Origin: CAYWVO01 sp964461835
Lineage (GTDB): Bacteria > Zixibacteria > MSB-5A5 > WJJR01 > JAJRUJ01
Assembly (NCBI GenBank): GCA_964461835.1
Contig: CAYWVO010000085.1
Span: 1-5,742, forward strand
Length of the DNA: 5,742 nucleotides
Reading direction: 5' to 3'
Every line of letters begins with the position of its first letter. Position 1 is the first letter of the stretch. Positions 1 to 5,217 of this stretch are shown here, piece after piece. The position numbers were made by a program, and so were the translations under genes. The notes below the pieces were generated by a model that saw only the letters and a program-made list of their open reading frames with translations, had not been told where the DNA came from and did not search any database.

Positions 1-9
1 TCCTAGAAA

Positions 10-27
10 CCCGGACAAATGTCCGGG
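10..27. repeat. Perfect hairpin, 7-bp stem (repeat-like palindrome)
   Basis: CCCGGAC at 10-16 is the exact reverse complement of GTCCGGG at 21-27, with an AAAT loop. It lies in non-coding DNA downstream of the exported-protein gene and is the outermost of three hairpins in about 120 bases. No T-run follows on either strand, so it is not a canonical terminator. It most likely belongs to a dispersed palindromic repeat; that is inferred, since only one copy is visible here. Confidence 0.5.
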
Positions 28-73
28 CCACGCTCTGAGACGCCTGCCGCGCACAACACGAGGCGCTGTCAAT

Positions 74-118
74 CCCGTGCTACGCACGGGCAAATGGATT
101 CCGGCTCAAGGCCGGAAT
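74..118. repeat. Double-hairpin palindromic repeat unit (dRS3/REP-like)
   Basis: Two perfect hairpins stand 7 bases apart. The first is CCCGTGC (74-80), loop TAC, GCACGGG (84-90). The second is ATTCCGGC (98-105), loop TCAAG, GCCGGAAT (111-118), followed by GACAG. The pattern TGGATTCC...GGAATGACA resembles short extragenic palindromes found in many bacterial genomes, such as the Neisseria dRS3 family. The inner hairpin lies 20 bases past the stop codon of the leftward gene and could stop transcription or protect the mRNA 3' end. It has no U-tract on that strand, so the terminator role is unproven. The rest of bases 1-138 shows nothing coding. Confidence 0.55.
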
Positions 119-138
119 GACAGAGGAGGAGAAACCAA

Positions 139-2016
139 CTACTCGGGGCCGACGACCGGGGTGGTTTCCTCCGGTGGTGGGATATAGGGGATATCACTAG
201 CCGGAACAATCATCTGGTTGAGATAGCCATAGAGAGGAATGTGTGTGTTCTGCCGGTTGCGGGAAATTTCGATGCGCCCGGAGGCGCCGTTATAGATGAT
301 GTTACCGGCCAAATTGTCACGGAATAAGCGGCGATCAATGAGTTTTGCGGCCGCCAGCAGCACGGCGTCGTAGGTTCGGGCGGCGATGAGGTCCGGACTT
401 ACGGTGTAACGTTTCATCCAGGTGGTGGCGAAGCGGCGGTATTTGCTGCGGGCGGGATCGAGATGTTCGGCCGAGGCAAAAATCGCGCCCTCCAGAAACT
501 CCCGCGAACGGTCCAGCGCCTGCGGATTAGCCCAGCCGTCGGTGCCATAATATTGCCCATACAAATTATAAAAACGCAACTGCGGGAGGATATAATTCAA
601 ATCCTCGGCGTCACCCGGAAGAAAGATACCGTCCAAACGCGCGTGCACCTGTTCCTCGTCAAGGGTGTCATCATCCTCGGTATAGAAAATATCTTCATCA
701 TACAATTCATCGAGGACGGTTTTTTTCAGGGTCATGATTTCTTCCCGGTGATCGGTCACGCCCGGTTCATACAATTGAATGGGGAAGACGCGCGCGCCAC
801 GATCGCGGGCGGCATCGGCGAAGGTGTCGGCGATTTCTTTGCCGTAGTCGTCATCGGGGGCGATGATCCCAAAGGTATGTGCGCGGCGTTGTTTGATGGC
901 GTGATCGACCAGCGTTTCGGCCACAATGCGGGGTGACACCCCGAGCTGGAAGAGGTGATCTGATTTGTCGGTTAACCCCTCCTGGGTGGCCATGGGCGCA
1001 ACCTGGGGGATGCGTTTGGTGGCCAGAACGTGGGTCACCTCCAGGGTTTGCTCACTGGTCAATGGACCGACAATGGCATCCGCGCGCGAATCGGCGACTG
1101 CACGCGCGGCCTGATCGATATCCCGCTCATCGCCATCAAAGGTCTCAGGAATAATTTCCATGAAACCGCCGTCGTTGGTTTCCCAGTGTTCAGCAGCAAT
1201 CTGGGCGGCGCGCCGCATGGTGATGCCGTACTCGCTGAATTGTTCTCCTACCGGATAGAGCAACCCAATATAGGTGGTTTTTGTGTGGCGACGCTGCAGC
1301 TGGGAGATGCGGGTTTCGACATGGTCAACCCAGGCCGCCTGTGGATTTTCCTCTAGCGCTTGGCGATACTGTTCCTGCGCGAGAGAATATCGCCCCTGTT
1401 GTTCATACCGACGGGCACGGGCATAATAATATTCACCTTTGAGCCGACCTTGCGGAATGACTTCTTCGACCTCCCGCAACTCGGCATCCGACAACCAGCG
1501 TTCAAACAGCGGGATCAGGGCGGAGGTGATGAGGTATTTGGTGCGCGGATCGCGGGAACGATGATACGCCCGCAGGAAATACCAGGCCGCCTGAAGCGGA
1601 TCGCCAAGCATATAGGCAGTGTTACCACTGAGGTACAGTAAGGCATCTTCATACAATTCCCCGGCGAATTTGTCTCGGGCCGCCCCCAGCCAGGCATCTG
1701 CCTCCTTGTATAGCCGTTGGGCGAAGAGACTCTTGCCGATATACAAGGCGACAACCTGCCGATCCAGTTCGGTGCCCCGGCCGGTCAACTCGCGAAACTT
1801 TTGTTCGGCCTGAGCATAGTCACCGTTGCGGTAGTCGAGGAGTCCGGCGCGGAAGATCCGCCGAGCTTGATCATTTTGCGGAAAAATGTCCTCCCACGCG
1901 GCGGCACGGGCAGTTGAGAAAAGACCAAGGGCTACCAAACAAACGGCGGCAGTGACCGTGACGAGCTTGGGTAATCGGATGGAGCCGGCGATTGAACGGA
2001 TTGGTGTGGCGCTCAT
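139..2016 (-). CDS. Exported TPR + type-1 periplasmic-binding-fold protein (LpoA/LppC-like or ABC substrate-binding-like)
   Basis: A 625-residue protein. Residues 1-40 form a Sec signal peptide: basic start (SIRLPK), hydrophobic core (AAVCLVALGLF), and a likely signal peptidase I site at STARA/AAW. The Cys at 26 has Val before it, so no lipobox is seen. Residues about 50-240 are TPR-like helices, clearest at 58-80 (DYRNGDYAQAEQKF) and 195-225 (YEQQGRYSLAQEQY). Residues about 248-600 are a type-1 periplasmic-binding domain: IGLLYPVGEQFSEYG, ADAIVGPLTS, IPQVAPMAT, GIIAPDDDYGKE, PDLIAARTYDAVLLA. An acidic insert lies at 437-456 and a Pro-rich tail at 609-625. This order matches LpoA-type penicillin-binding-protein activators, but ligand-binding proteins share the fold, so the substrate or partner is unknown. 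An in-frame ATG at 2100 is rejected because it lies in the upstream terminator stem. ATG 2016 follows GAGGG closely and fits the signal peptide. Confidence 0.85.
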   Translation of the reverse strand: MSATPIRSIAGSIRLPKLVTVTAAVCLVALGLFSTARAAAWEDIFPQNDQARRIFRAGLLDYRNGDYAQAEQKFRELTGRGTELDRQVVALYIGKSLFAQRLYKEADAWLGAARDKFAGELYEDALLYLSGNTAYMLGDPLQAAWYFLRAYHRSRDPRTKYLITSALIPLFERWLSDAELREVEEVIPQGRLKGEYYYARARRYEQQGRYSLAQEQYRQALEENPQAAWVDHVETRISQLQRRHTKTTYIGLLYPVGEQFSEYGITMRRAAQIAAEHWETNDGGFMEIIPETFDGDERDIDQAARAVADSRADAIVGPLTSEQTLEVTHVLATKRIPQVAPMATQEGLTDKSDHLFQLGVSPRIVAETLVDHAIKQRRAHTFGIIAPDDDYGKEIADTFADAARDRGARVFPIQLYEPGVTDHREEIMTLKKTVLDELYDEDIFYTEDDDTLDEEQVHARLDGIFLPGDAEDLNYILPQLRFYNLYGQYYGTDGWANPQALDRSREFLEGAIFASAEHLDPARSKYRRFATTWMKRYTVSPDLIAARTYDAVLLAAAKLIDRRLFRDNLAGNIIYNGASGRIEISRNRQNTHIPLYGYLNQMIVPASDIPYIPPPEETTPVVGPE

Positions 2017-2038
2017 ACACCCTCTGTGTGTGATTGTC

Positions 2039-2067
2039 ATCTTATCTGCGGAAGCTACCATGATCAA
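2039..2067 (-). promoter_or_regulatory. Sigma-70-like promoter for the exported TPR/periplasmic-binding protein
   Basis: On the minus strand TTGATC (2067-2062) and TAAGAT (2044-2039) are separated by exactly 17 bases; each matches consensus at 4 of 6 positions. The predicted start of transcription, near 2032, gives a leader of about 16 bases that contains the AGAGGG ribosome-binding site (2025-2020). The promoter lies just beyond the terminator of the preceding operon, so this gene is probably its own transcription unit. It also excludes the upstream in-frame starts at 2040 and 2100. Confidence 0.55.
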
Positions 2068-2070
2068 CGA

Positions 2071-2110
2071 CAAAAAACAAGGCTCCGTATCGTGAATCAA
2101 TACGAAGCCT
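2071..2110 (-). terminator. Intrinsic terminator ending the pth-to-nuclease operon
   Basis: Reading the minus strand, AGGCTTCGTAT (2110-2100), a 9-base loop and ATACGGAGCCT (2090-2080) form an 11-bp stem with a single T-G wobble. It is followed directly by TGTTTTTTG. It begins 23 bases after the TAA of the nuclease gene (2134). This is a canonical Rho-independent terminator and sets the 3' end of the ribosomal-protein operon. On the plus strand no T-run follows, so it appears one-directional. Confidence 0.85.
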
Positions 2111-2133
2111 GGACATTCAGCTTCTCAATGCGG

Positions 2134-2631
2134 TTATCCCAGCGAATAATCGCCGAAATCCTCCGGTTTGATATTGCGCAGCCGTTCTTTCAGCTTTTCG
2201 GGATCATATTGATCTTCGGGAGTTTCCTGTTCTTCTTCGATATCCCGTTCCTGAAAGAGTTCGTCATTCACGAGGATCGGTGCATCGGCTTTGAGGGCCA
2301 GCGCGATGGAGTCAGAGGGTCTGGCGTCGATTTCGAACGTTTCACCGTTACTTTTGAGAAAGATCTTGGCGTAGAAGGTTTGTTCCTTGAGCTCAGTCAC
2401 GGCGATTTTTTCCACTTCGCCGCCAATGGATTTGATCACCCGTTGCAGCAGGTCGTGAGTCATCGGCCGTTTCGGCGTGATCCCCCGTAATTCCGACATA
2501 ATGGCATGCGCTTCAAAATGGCCAATCCAGATCGGCAGGATTTTTTGGGGGTCGCTCGGGGTCAGGAAAACTACCGGTGAATTGGACGACATATCTATCG
2601 CCAGACCATTAACTTTGGCTTCAACTAGCAT
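2134..2631 (-). CDS. Bifunctional nuclease family protein (DUF151)
   Basis: A 165-residue cytoplasmic protein of the DUF151/bifunctional nuclease family, named after plant proteins with DNase and RNase activity; its bacterial role is poorly defined. Family hallmarks seen are PIWIGHFEAHAI at 33-44, the THDLL segment at 58-62 and the strongly conserved ARPSDSIALAL at 103-113 followed by PILVNDEL at 118-125. The C-terminal tail (about 128-165) is highly acidic, then ends KLKERL...IKPEDFGDY, as in other members. ATG 2631 is preceded by GAGGTG (2642-2637) at 5 bases. It starts 15 bases after the bL9 stop and is the last gene before the terminator, so it is co-transcribed with ribosomal protein genes. 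Family assignment is firm; function beyond a nuclease link is inferred. Confidence 0.92.
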   Translation of the reverse strand: MLVEAKVNGLAIDMSSNSPVVFLTPSDPQKILPIWIGHFEAHAIMSELRGITPKRPMTHDLLQRVIKSIGGEVEKIAVTELKEQTFYAKIFLKSNGETFEIDARPSDSIALALKADAPILVNDELFQERDIEEEQETPEDQYDPEKLKERLRNIKPEDFGDYSLG

Positions 2632-2646
2632 ATGTGCACCTCTGGA

Positions 2647-3093
2647 TCAGTCTTTCTTGACCACCCACACTTTTAAATTGGCGATGACGTCGCGTTCAAT
2701 CTTGACCGGCACGGTGTACACGCCCAGCGCTTTGATCGGCTCTTCGAGCAGGATATTGCGCCGATCAACCGTATAGCCCTGTCGAGAGAGCAATTCGGCA
2801 ATGTGCTGTGAGGTGACCGAACCGAAGACGCGGTCGTCTTCGCCCACCTGGACTTCGGCGGTGCAGGAGACTTTTTCGAGGTCAGCTTTAAGGTTCTCGG
2901 CTTCCCGGCGACGTTTGTTGTCGCGCAGGCGCTTTTGTGTTGTGATGACGTCAATCGACTTCAAGTTGCCTTTGGTGGCGGCGACAGCCAGGTTGCGCGG
3001 AATGAGGTAGTTGCGTGCGTACCCGTCCTTCACGTTTACCACCTCACCGCATTGGCCGAGGTTGTCGATATCGTCCCGCAATATGATTTTCAT
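2647..3093 (-). CDS. rplI: 50S ribosomal protein bL9
   Basis: A 148-residue protein, the normal bL9 length. The N-terminal RNA-binding domain (1-50) has the family signature: LGQCGEVVNVKDGYARNYLIP (12-32) and then RNLA. It is followed by the long charged connecting helix (about 42-75, KRLRDNKRRREAENLKADLE) and the C-terminal domain (77-148) with DDRVFGSVTSQHIAE and IKALGVYTVPVKI. bL9 binds 23S rRNA near the L1 stalk and affects reading-frame maintenance. ATG 3093 has AAGGGA (3107-3102) 8 bases upstream. It follows rpsR after 35 bases, the widest gap in the operon, and precedes the DUF151 gene by 15. No anomaly is seen. Confidence 0.97.
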   Translation of the reverse strand: MKIILRDDIDNLGQCGEVVNVKDGYARNYLIPRNLAVAATKGNLKSIDVITTQKRLRDNKRRREAENLKADLEKVSCTAEVQVGEDDRVFGSVTSQHIAELLSRQGYTVDRRNILLEEPIKALGVYTVPVKIERDVIANLKVWVVKKD

Positions 3094-3128
3094 CGTTTGC
3101 TTCCCTTTGTCGGCCGGTGGCTCGGGTT

Positions 3129-3392
3129 CTAGCGCACGGTATCTTCGACGAACGGCAGGATTGCCAAGTGCCGTGCGCGTTTAATCGCTTGACACACCAG
3201 ACGTTGATGTTTCGAGGAGATTCCTGTTATGCGGCGTGGAATAATTTTGCCGCGTTCAGATAAAAACCGCCGCAACAGCCGCTCGTTTTTATAGGTGATG
3301 TGATGAGCCTTCAGCTCGTCGAAGCGACGGGATCGGCGGCCTCCGCGATCCCAACTCGCCCCCCCGCGACGCCGTTTTCCTTGATACGCCAT
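3129..3392 (-). CDS. rpsR: 30S ribosomal protein bS18
   Basis: An 87-residue protein. The diagnostic core runs from YKNERLLRRFLSERGKI (34-50) through IPRRITGISSKHQRLV (51-66) to QAIKRARHLAILPFV (68-82). bS18 sits on the 30S platform and forms a pair with bS6, encoded just upstream. The N-terminus (1-24) is unusually Arg/Gly-rich (GKRRRGGASWDRGGRRSRR). The Cys that many bS18 proteins have near the start of the core is missing, so this looks like a zinc-free form; the only Cys is at 67. AAGGAG (3407-3402) lies 9 bases before ATG 3392. The gap to the rpsF stop is 18 bases. Confidence 0.97.
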   Translation of the reverse strand: MAYQGKRRRGGASWDRGGRRSRRFDELKAHHITYKNERLLRRFLSERGKIIPRRITGISSKHQRLVCQAIKRARHLAILPFVEDTVR

Positions 3393-3410
3393 CTAGGTGT
3401 ACTCCTTCGG

Positions 3411-3887
3411 TTATTCCGTTTTACTTTCTGCCGCAGTTTCGGACGAGGCAGTGCCCGGCGTTTCCTCAGTTTCGGTCGGCGCTTCGGCCTTTTCAGCCGC
3501 GGGCGAGGGTTGTTCTTCCGGCTTTGCTTCGGCACTGGTCTTGGCTGAACTCGCCGTGGTGGTTTCCGTGCGCTCCGGTTCCGGCTGCGGTTCAGGTACG
3601 GGCCTCGGGGCCACAACCGTCAGATGGCGGAGGCAATGCTCATTAAGCAGAAATTGCCGTTCCAGTTCGCTGGGGGTTTCCGGATTGGAGTTGTGGATGA
3701 GATGTACATAATACCCCTGGCTTTTCCGGTTGATTTCATAGGCGAGACGGCGCGTACCCCAGCGTTCCTCTTTCTCGATCGTCCCACCCCGATGAGTGAT
3801 GATTTTGGTGTAGCGTTGAATGTTCTTTTCCAGATCCGCTTCCTCAAGACCGGGAGAAAGAATAAACGTGGTTTCGTACAGCCGCAT
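3411..3887 (-). CDS. rpsF: 30S ribosomal protein bS6 with long acidic C-terminal tail
   Basis: A 158-residue protein. Residues 1-93 are the bS6 fold: MRLYETTFILSPGLEE, GGTIEKEERWGTRRLAYEI (34-52), QGYYVHLIHNSNPET and LNEHCLRHLTV. bS6 binds 16S rRNA together with bS18. Residues 94-158 are a low-complexity tail of Pro, Glu, Ala, Thr and Ser (PVPEPQPEPE, then EAKPEEQPSP and TETEETPGT), about 65 residues and likely disordered. E. coli bS6 also has a short acidic tail, glutamylated by RimK; whether this one is modified is unknown. ATG 3887 is chosen because a full-length Shine-Dalgarno precedes it and the family starts MRxYE. An ATG at 3905 overlapping the pth stop (ATGA) would add only MTEGGS. 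Confidence 0.95.
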   Translation of the reverse strand: MRLYETTFILSPGLEEADLEKNIQRYTKIITHRGGTIEKEERWGTRRLAYEINRKSQGYYVHLIHNSNPETPSELERQFLLNEHCLRHLTVVAPRPVPEPQPEPERTETTTASSAKTSAEAKPEEQPSPAAEKAEAPTETEETPGTASSETAAESKTE

Positions 3888-3890
3888 GGA

Positions 3891-3898
3891 ACCTCCTT
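3891..3898 (-). promoter_or_regulatory. Strong Shine-Dalgarno deciding the rpsF start
   Basis: On the minus strand AAGGAGGT (3898-3891) is a full complement of the 16S rRNA 3' end and lies 4 bases after AGGAGG before ATG 3887. It falls inside the reading frame of the alternative ATG 3905, which favours 3887 as the true start. It sits just past the pth stop codon (3904-3902), so it could also serve translation re-initiation. Confidence 0.75.
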
Positions 3899-3901
3899 CG
3901 G

Positions 3902-4504
3902 TCATTCGGCGCCGTTCGGTTTATCCGACGGCGCAGAAGGTCGTTGGTTATGTTTTCGGGCCGCGAACCCGAAACCACGGGTGACAAAATCAACCACGGC
4001 CTCCGCAGCTCTATCGGCCAAATCACGGAACATATTGATACGGATTTCCTCGATTTTTGCAAGGACAAAATCGGCCGGATCGACATCGGGCGGCACCGGC
4101 CCGACCCCCAGCCGAATACGGGGGAAGCGGGTGGTGCCGAGGGTGCTGATGATGGAAGCAAGACCATTGTGTCCGCCGTCACTGCCTTTGGCCCGGATAC
4201 GGATTTGCCCGGCGGGGAGGGCGAAATCGTCGCAGATAACGAGTGTCTGTGAGGACGTAAGTCTATGTTGTTCCGCTACATGTCTGACTGCATCACCGGA
4301 TAGATTCATGAAGGTTGTGGGTCTTACCAGATGGAGCGGCTCACCGCGCAGCATCTTGCGCGTATAGTCATACGGTCCCGTGGACGAGGCAAAATGGATT
4401 CTCAATTGATCCGCCAATCTTTCGGCAGTCCAGAATCCAAGGTTGTGCCGGGTGCACTCATATTCCCGCCCCGGATTTCCCAGAAAAATCGCGACGTATT
4501 CCAT
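3902..4504 (-). CDS. pth: Peptidyl-tRNA hydrolase
   Basis: A 200-residue cytosolic esterase that releases peptides from peptidyl-tRNA, recycling tRNAs from stalled or aborted translation. The active-site residues known from E. coli align by eye: N10 in LGNPG, H20 in TRHNLGFW, N67 in TTFMNLSG, D92 in ICDDFALPAG and N113 in GGHNGL. KGSDGGHNGLASI (106-118) and RFPRIRLGVG (126-135) are typical; length is normal. The loop reads DDFALPAG where many members have DDLDLP. ATG 4504 is chosen because family members begin only a few residues before the GNPG motif. No Shine-Dalgarno is visible there; a TTG at 4540 would add MPPASFFPIKQC and also lacks a good site. It is the first gene of the leftward operon, ending 14 bases before rpsF. 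Confidence 0.95.
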   Translation of the reverse strand: MEYVAIFLGNPGREYECTRHNLGFWTAERLADQLRIHFASSTGPYDYTRKMLRGEPLHLVRPTTFMNLSGDAVRHVAEQHRLTSSQTLVICDDFALPAGQIRIRAKGSDGGHNGLASIISTLGTTRFPRIRLGVGPVPPDVDPADFVLAKIEEIRINMFRDLADRAAEAVVDFVTRGFGFAARKHNQRPSAPSDKPNGAE

Positions 4505-4593
4505 GCACTGCTTAATCGGAAAAAACGATGCCGGAGGCAAGGCTTTCGCTGAGCAGAGAGGTCAGAGTTTGGCAGAGAAGGCTTGGAGTTCAG

Positions 4594-4621
4594 TTGACAG
4601 TCCGGCCGAGCGTTGTACATT
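4594..4621 (+). promoter_or_regulatory. Sigma-70-like promoter for the CcmH-like gene
   Basis: A perfect TTGACA (4594-4599) is followed after 16 bases by TACATT (4616-4621); CATTAT (4618-4623) with an 18-base spacer is an alternative -10. Just downstream, TTAC-G-GTAA (4623-4631) is a small inverted repeat at the predicted start of transcription, where a repressor could bind, although it may be chance. A GGGGGAGAG ribosome-binding stretch (4639-4647) precedes ATG 4653 at good spacing. The divergent pth promoter must lie in the same 148-base gap, but I found no convincing -35/-10 pair for it. Confidence 0.6.
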
Positions 4622-4652
4622 ATTACGGTAAATTGATCGGGGGAGAGATTTC

Positions 4653-5066
4653 ATGGCAGCAACACAATCGGGAGCTCGTGTCAATTCGGTGCTGTTGTTG
4701 ATCATCGGCTTGCTGGTCGGGGTAATCGCCGGATACATGTACGGTCGTACCGATACACCGCAACAGGTGGTGAGATCGGGGGGAGCCGCCAATCAGTTTC
4801 TCAATGATCGAATCGCCGCAGAAAATCAGTGGATTGTCGAGGGCATGAATTGTCCCATGCCCAATTGTACCAACACGCTTCTGGAATGTCAGGGTGATTT
4901 GCCGCGGCAGATCCGTCACTGGGTCAACAGTCAGTTGTCCGCCGGTCGATCGGGTCAGGACATTCGCAATGAGATTATCCGCACGCACGGCGATAATTTG
5001 TTCAAGACCTTTGCCCGACCGGAGGGCGGTGGCAGTGCGGACACCAGTGGCGCTGCCGGGCAATGA
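4653..5066 (+). CDS. Membrane-anchored CcmH-like Cys-motif protein
   Basis: A 137-residue protein with one N-terminal membrane segment (about 12-30, SVLLLIIGLLVGVIAGY) that should anchor it facing the periplasm. A soluble domain follows at 60-120 and ends in a Gly/Ser/Ala-rich tail. The domain resembles the CcmH/CycL/NrfF family of cytochrome c maturation proteins: a Cys motif, a helix (DLPRQIRHWVNSQL), then AGRSGQDIRNEII and THGDNLF, matching the AGKSDEEI...YGD pattern of CcmH. The Cys motif is not the classic LRCxxC. It is NCPMPNC (C67, C72) with a third Cys in LLEC (C79), closer to the Cys-rich CcmH-like subgroup with CxCGC...LxxC. No other ccm genes are in the window, so a heme-related job is inferred only. 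The start has a strong Shine-Dalgarno. Confidence 0.75.
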   Translation: MAATQSGARVNSVLLLIIGLLVGVIAGYMYGRTDTPQQVVRSGGAANQFLNDRIAAENQWIVEGMNCPMPNCTNTLLECQGDLPRQIRHWVNSQLSAGRSGQDIRNEIIRTHGDNLFKTFARPEGGGSADTSGAAGQ

Positions 5067-5073
5067 TTTCGGG

Positions 5074-5102
5074 TTGACATTTTTGGATTGCCCGCGTATA
5101 CC
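5074..5102 (+). promoter_or_regulatory. Promoter for tRNA-Glu
   Basis: A perfect TTGACA (5074-5079), a 17-base spacer and TATACC (5097-5102) begin 8 bases after the stop codon of the CcmH-like gene. Transcription would start near 5109, about 37 bases before the mature tRNA, leaving a short 5' leader for RNase P to remove. Confidence 0.65.
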
Positions 5103-5114
5103 TACTATGCGGAC

Positions 5115-5132
5115 GGCGAGTGCGAACTCGCC
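5115..5132 (+). other. GNRA-capped hairpin in the tRNA-Glu leader
   Basis: GGCGAGT (5115-5121) and ACTCGCC (5126-5132) form a perfect 7-bp stem closed by a GCGA loop, a GNRA tetraloop. It lies between the predicted transcription start and the tRNA. The following bases (TCGTTGTGTCT) are only mildly T-rich, so it is a poor terminator; a precursor-RNA structure is more likely. Confidence 0.5.
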
Positions 5133-5145
5133 TCGTTGTGTCTAG

Positions 5146-5217
5146 GGCGCTATCGTCTAGGGGTTAGGACAGGTGGTTCTCAGCCATCAGACCGGGGTTC
5201 GATTCCCCGTAGCGCTA
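5146..5217 (+). tRNA. tRNA-Glu (anticodon CTC)
   Basis: The cloverleaf folds fully. The acceptor strands GGCGCTA (5146-5152) and TAGCGCT (5210-5216) form seven pairs, the first being G-U, with discriminator A5217. The D-arm is GTCTAGGGGTTAGGAC (5155-5170). The anticodon stem GGTGG/CCATC (5172-5176 and 5184-5188) has one G-U pair and encloses loop TTCTCAG. The anticodon at 5179-5181 is CTC, which reads GAG. The variable loop is AGAC. The T-arm is CGGGG, loop TTCGATT, CCCCG (5193-5209). CCA is not encoded. The 3' half doubles as the end of an antisense recombinase reading frame, suggesting use as an integration site. Confidence 0.95.
5187..5217. other. Candidate attachment site in the tRNA-Glu 3' half
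   Basis: The recombinase frame on the minus strand crosses into the tRNA and stops at TGA (5189-5187), so its last residues (SATGNRTPV) are simply antisense tRNA sequence. Integrated elements often keep the tRNA intact by carrying a copy of its 3' end, with the recombinase gene adjacent. The matching second copy would lie outside the window, so this is inferred from gene placement. Confidence 0.4.

Noticed and set aside
1..138. CRISPR array or tRNA in the hairpin-rich left end
   Set aside because: The three hairpins differ in sequence and spacing, there is no repeat-spacer pattern, and no cloverleaf forms.
463..1356. Several plus-strand open frames antisense to the TPR/periplasmic-binding gene
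   Set aside because: They are overlapping shadows of a well-supported gene and show no recognisable domains.
2017..2100. In-frame upstream start (ATG 2100) for the exported protein
   Set aside because: It lies in the terminator stem and upstream of the predicted promoter, and would put 28 extra residues before the signal peptide.
3888..3905. ATG 3905 as the rpsF start, overlapping the pth stop
   Set aside because: The strong AAGGAGGT would fall inside the gene, and bS6 proteins begin at MRxYE.
3624..4367. Long plus-strand open frame of 247 codons
   Set aside because: It lies antisense to pth and rpsF, whose conserved motifs are unmistakable; it has no family resemblance and no ribosome-binding site of note.
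4505..4540. TTG 4540 as the pth start
   Set aside because: It adds 12 residues absent from the family, with no good ribosome-binding site; kept only as an alternative.
4623..5063. Minus-strand open frame opposite the CcmH-like gene
   Set aside because: The plus frame has a promoter, Shine-Dalgarno, membrane segment and family motif; the antisense frame has none.
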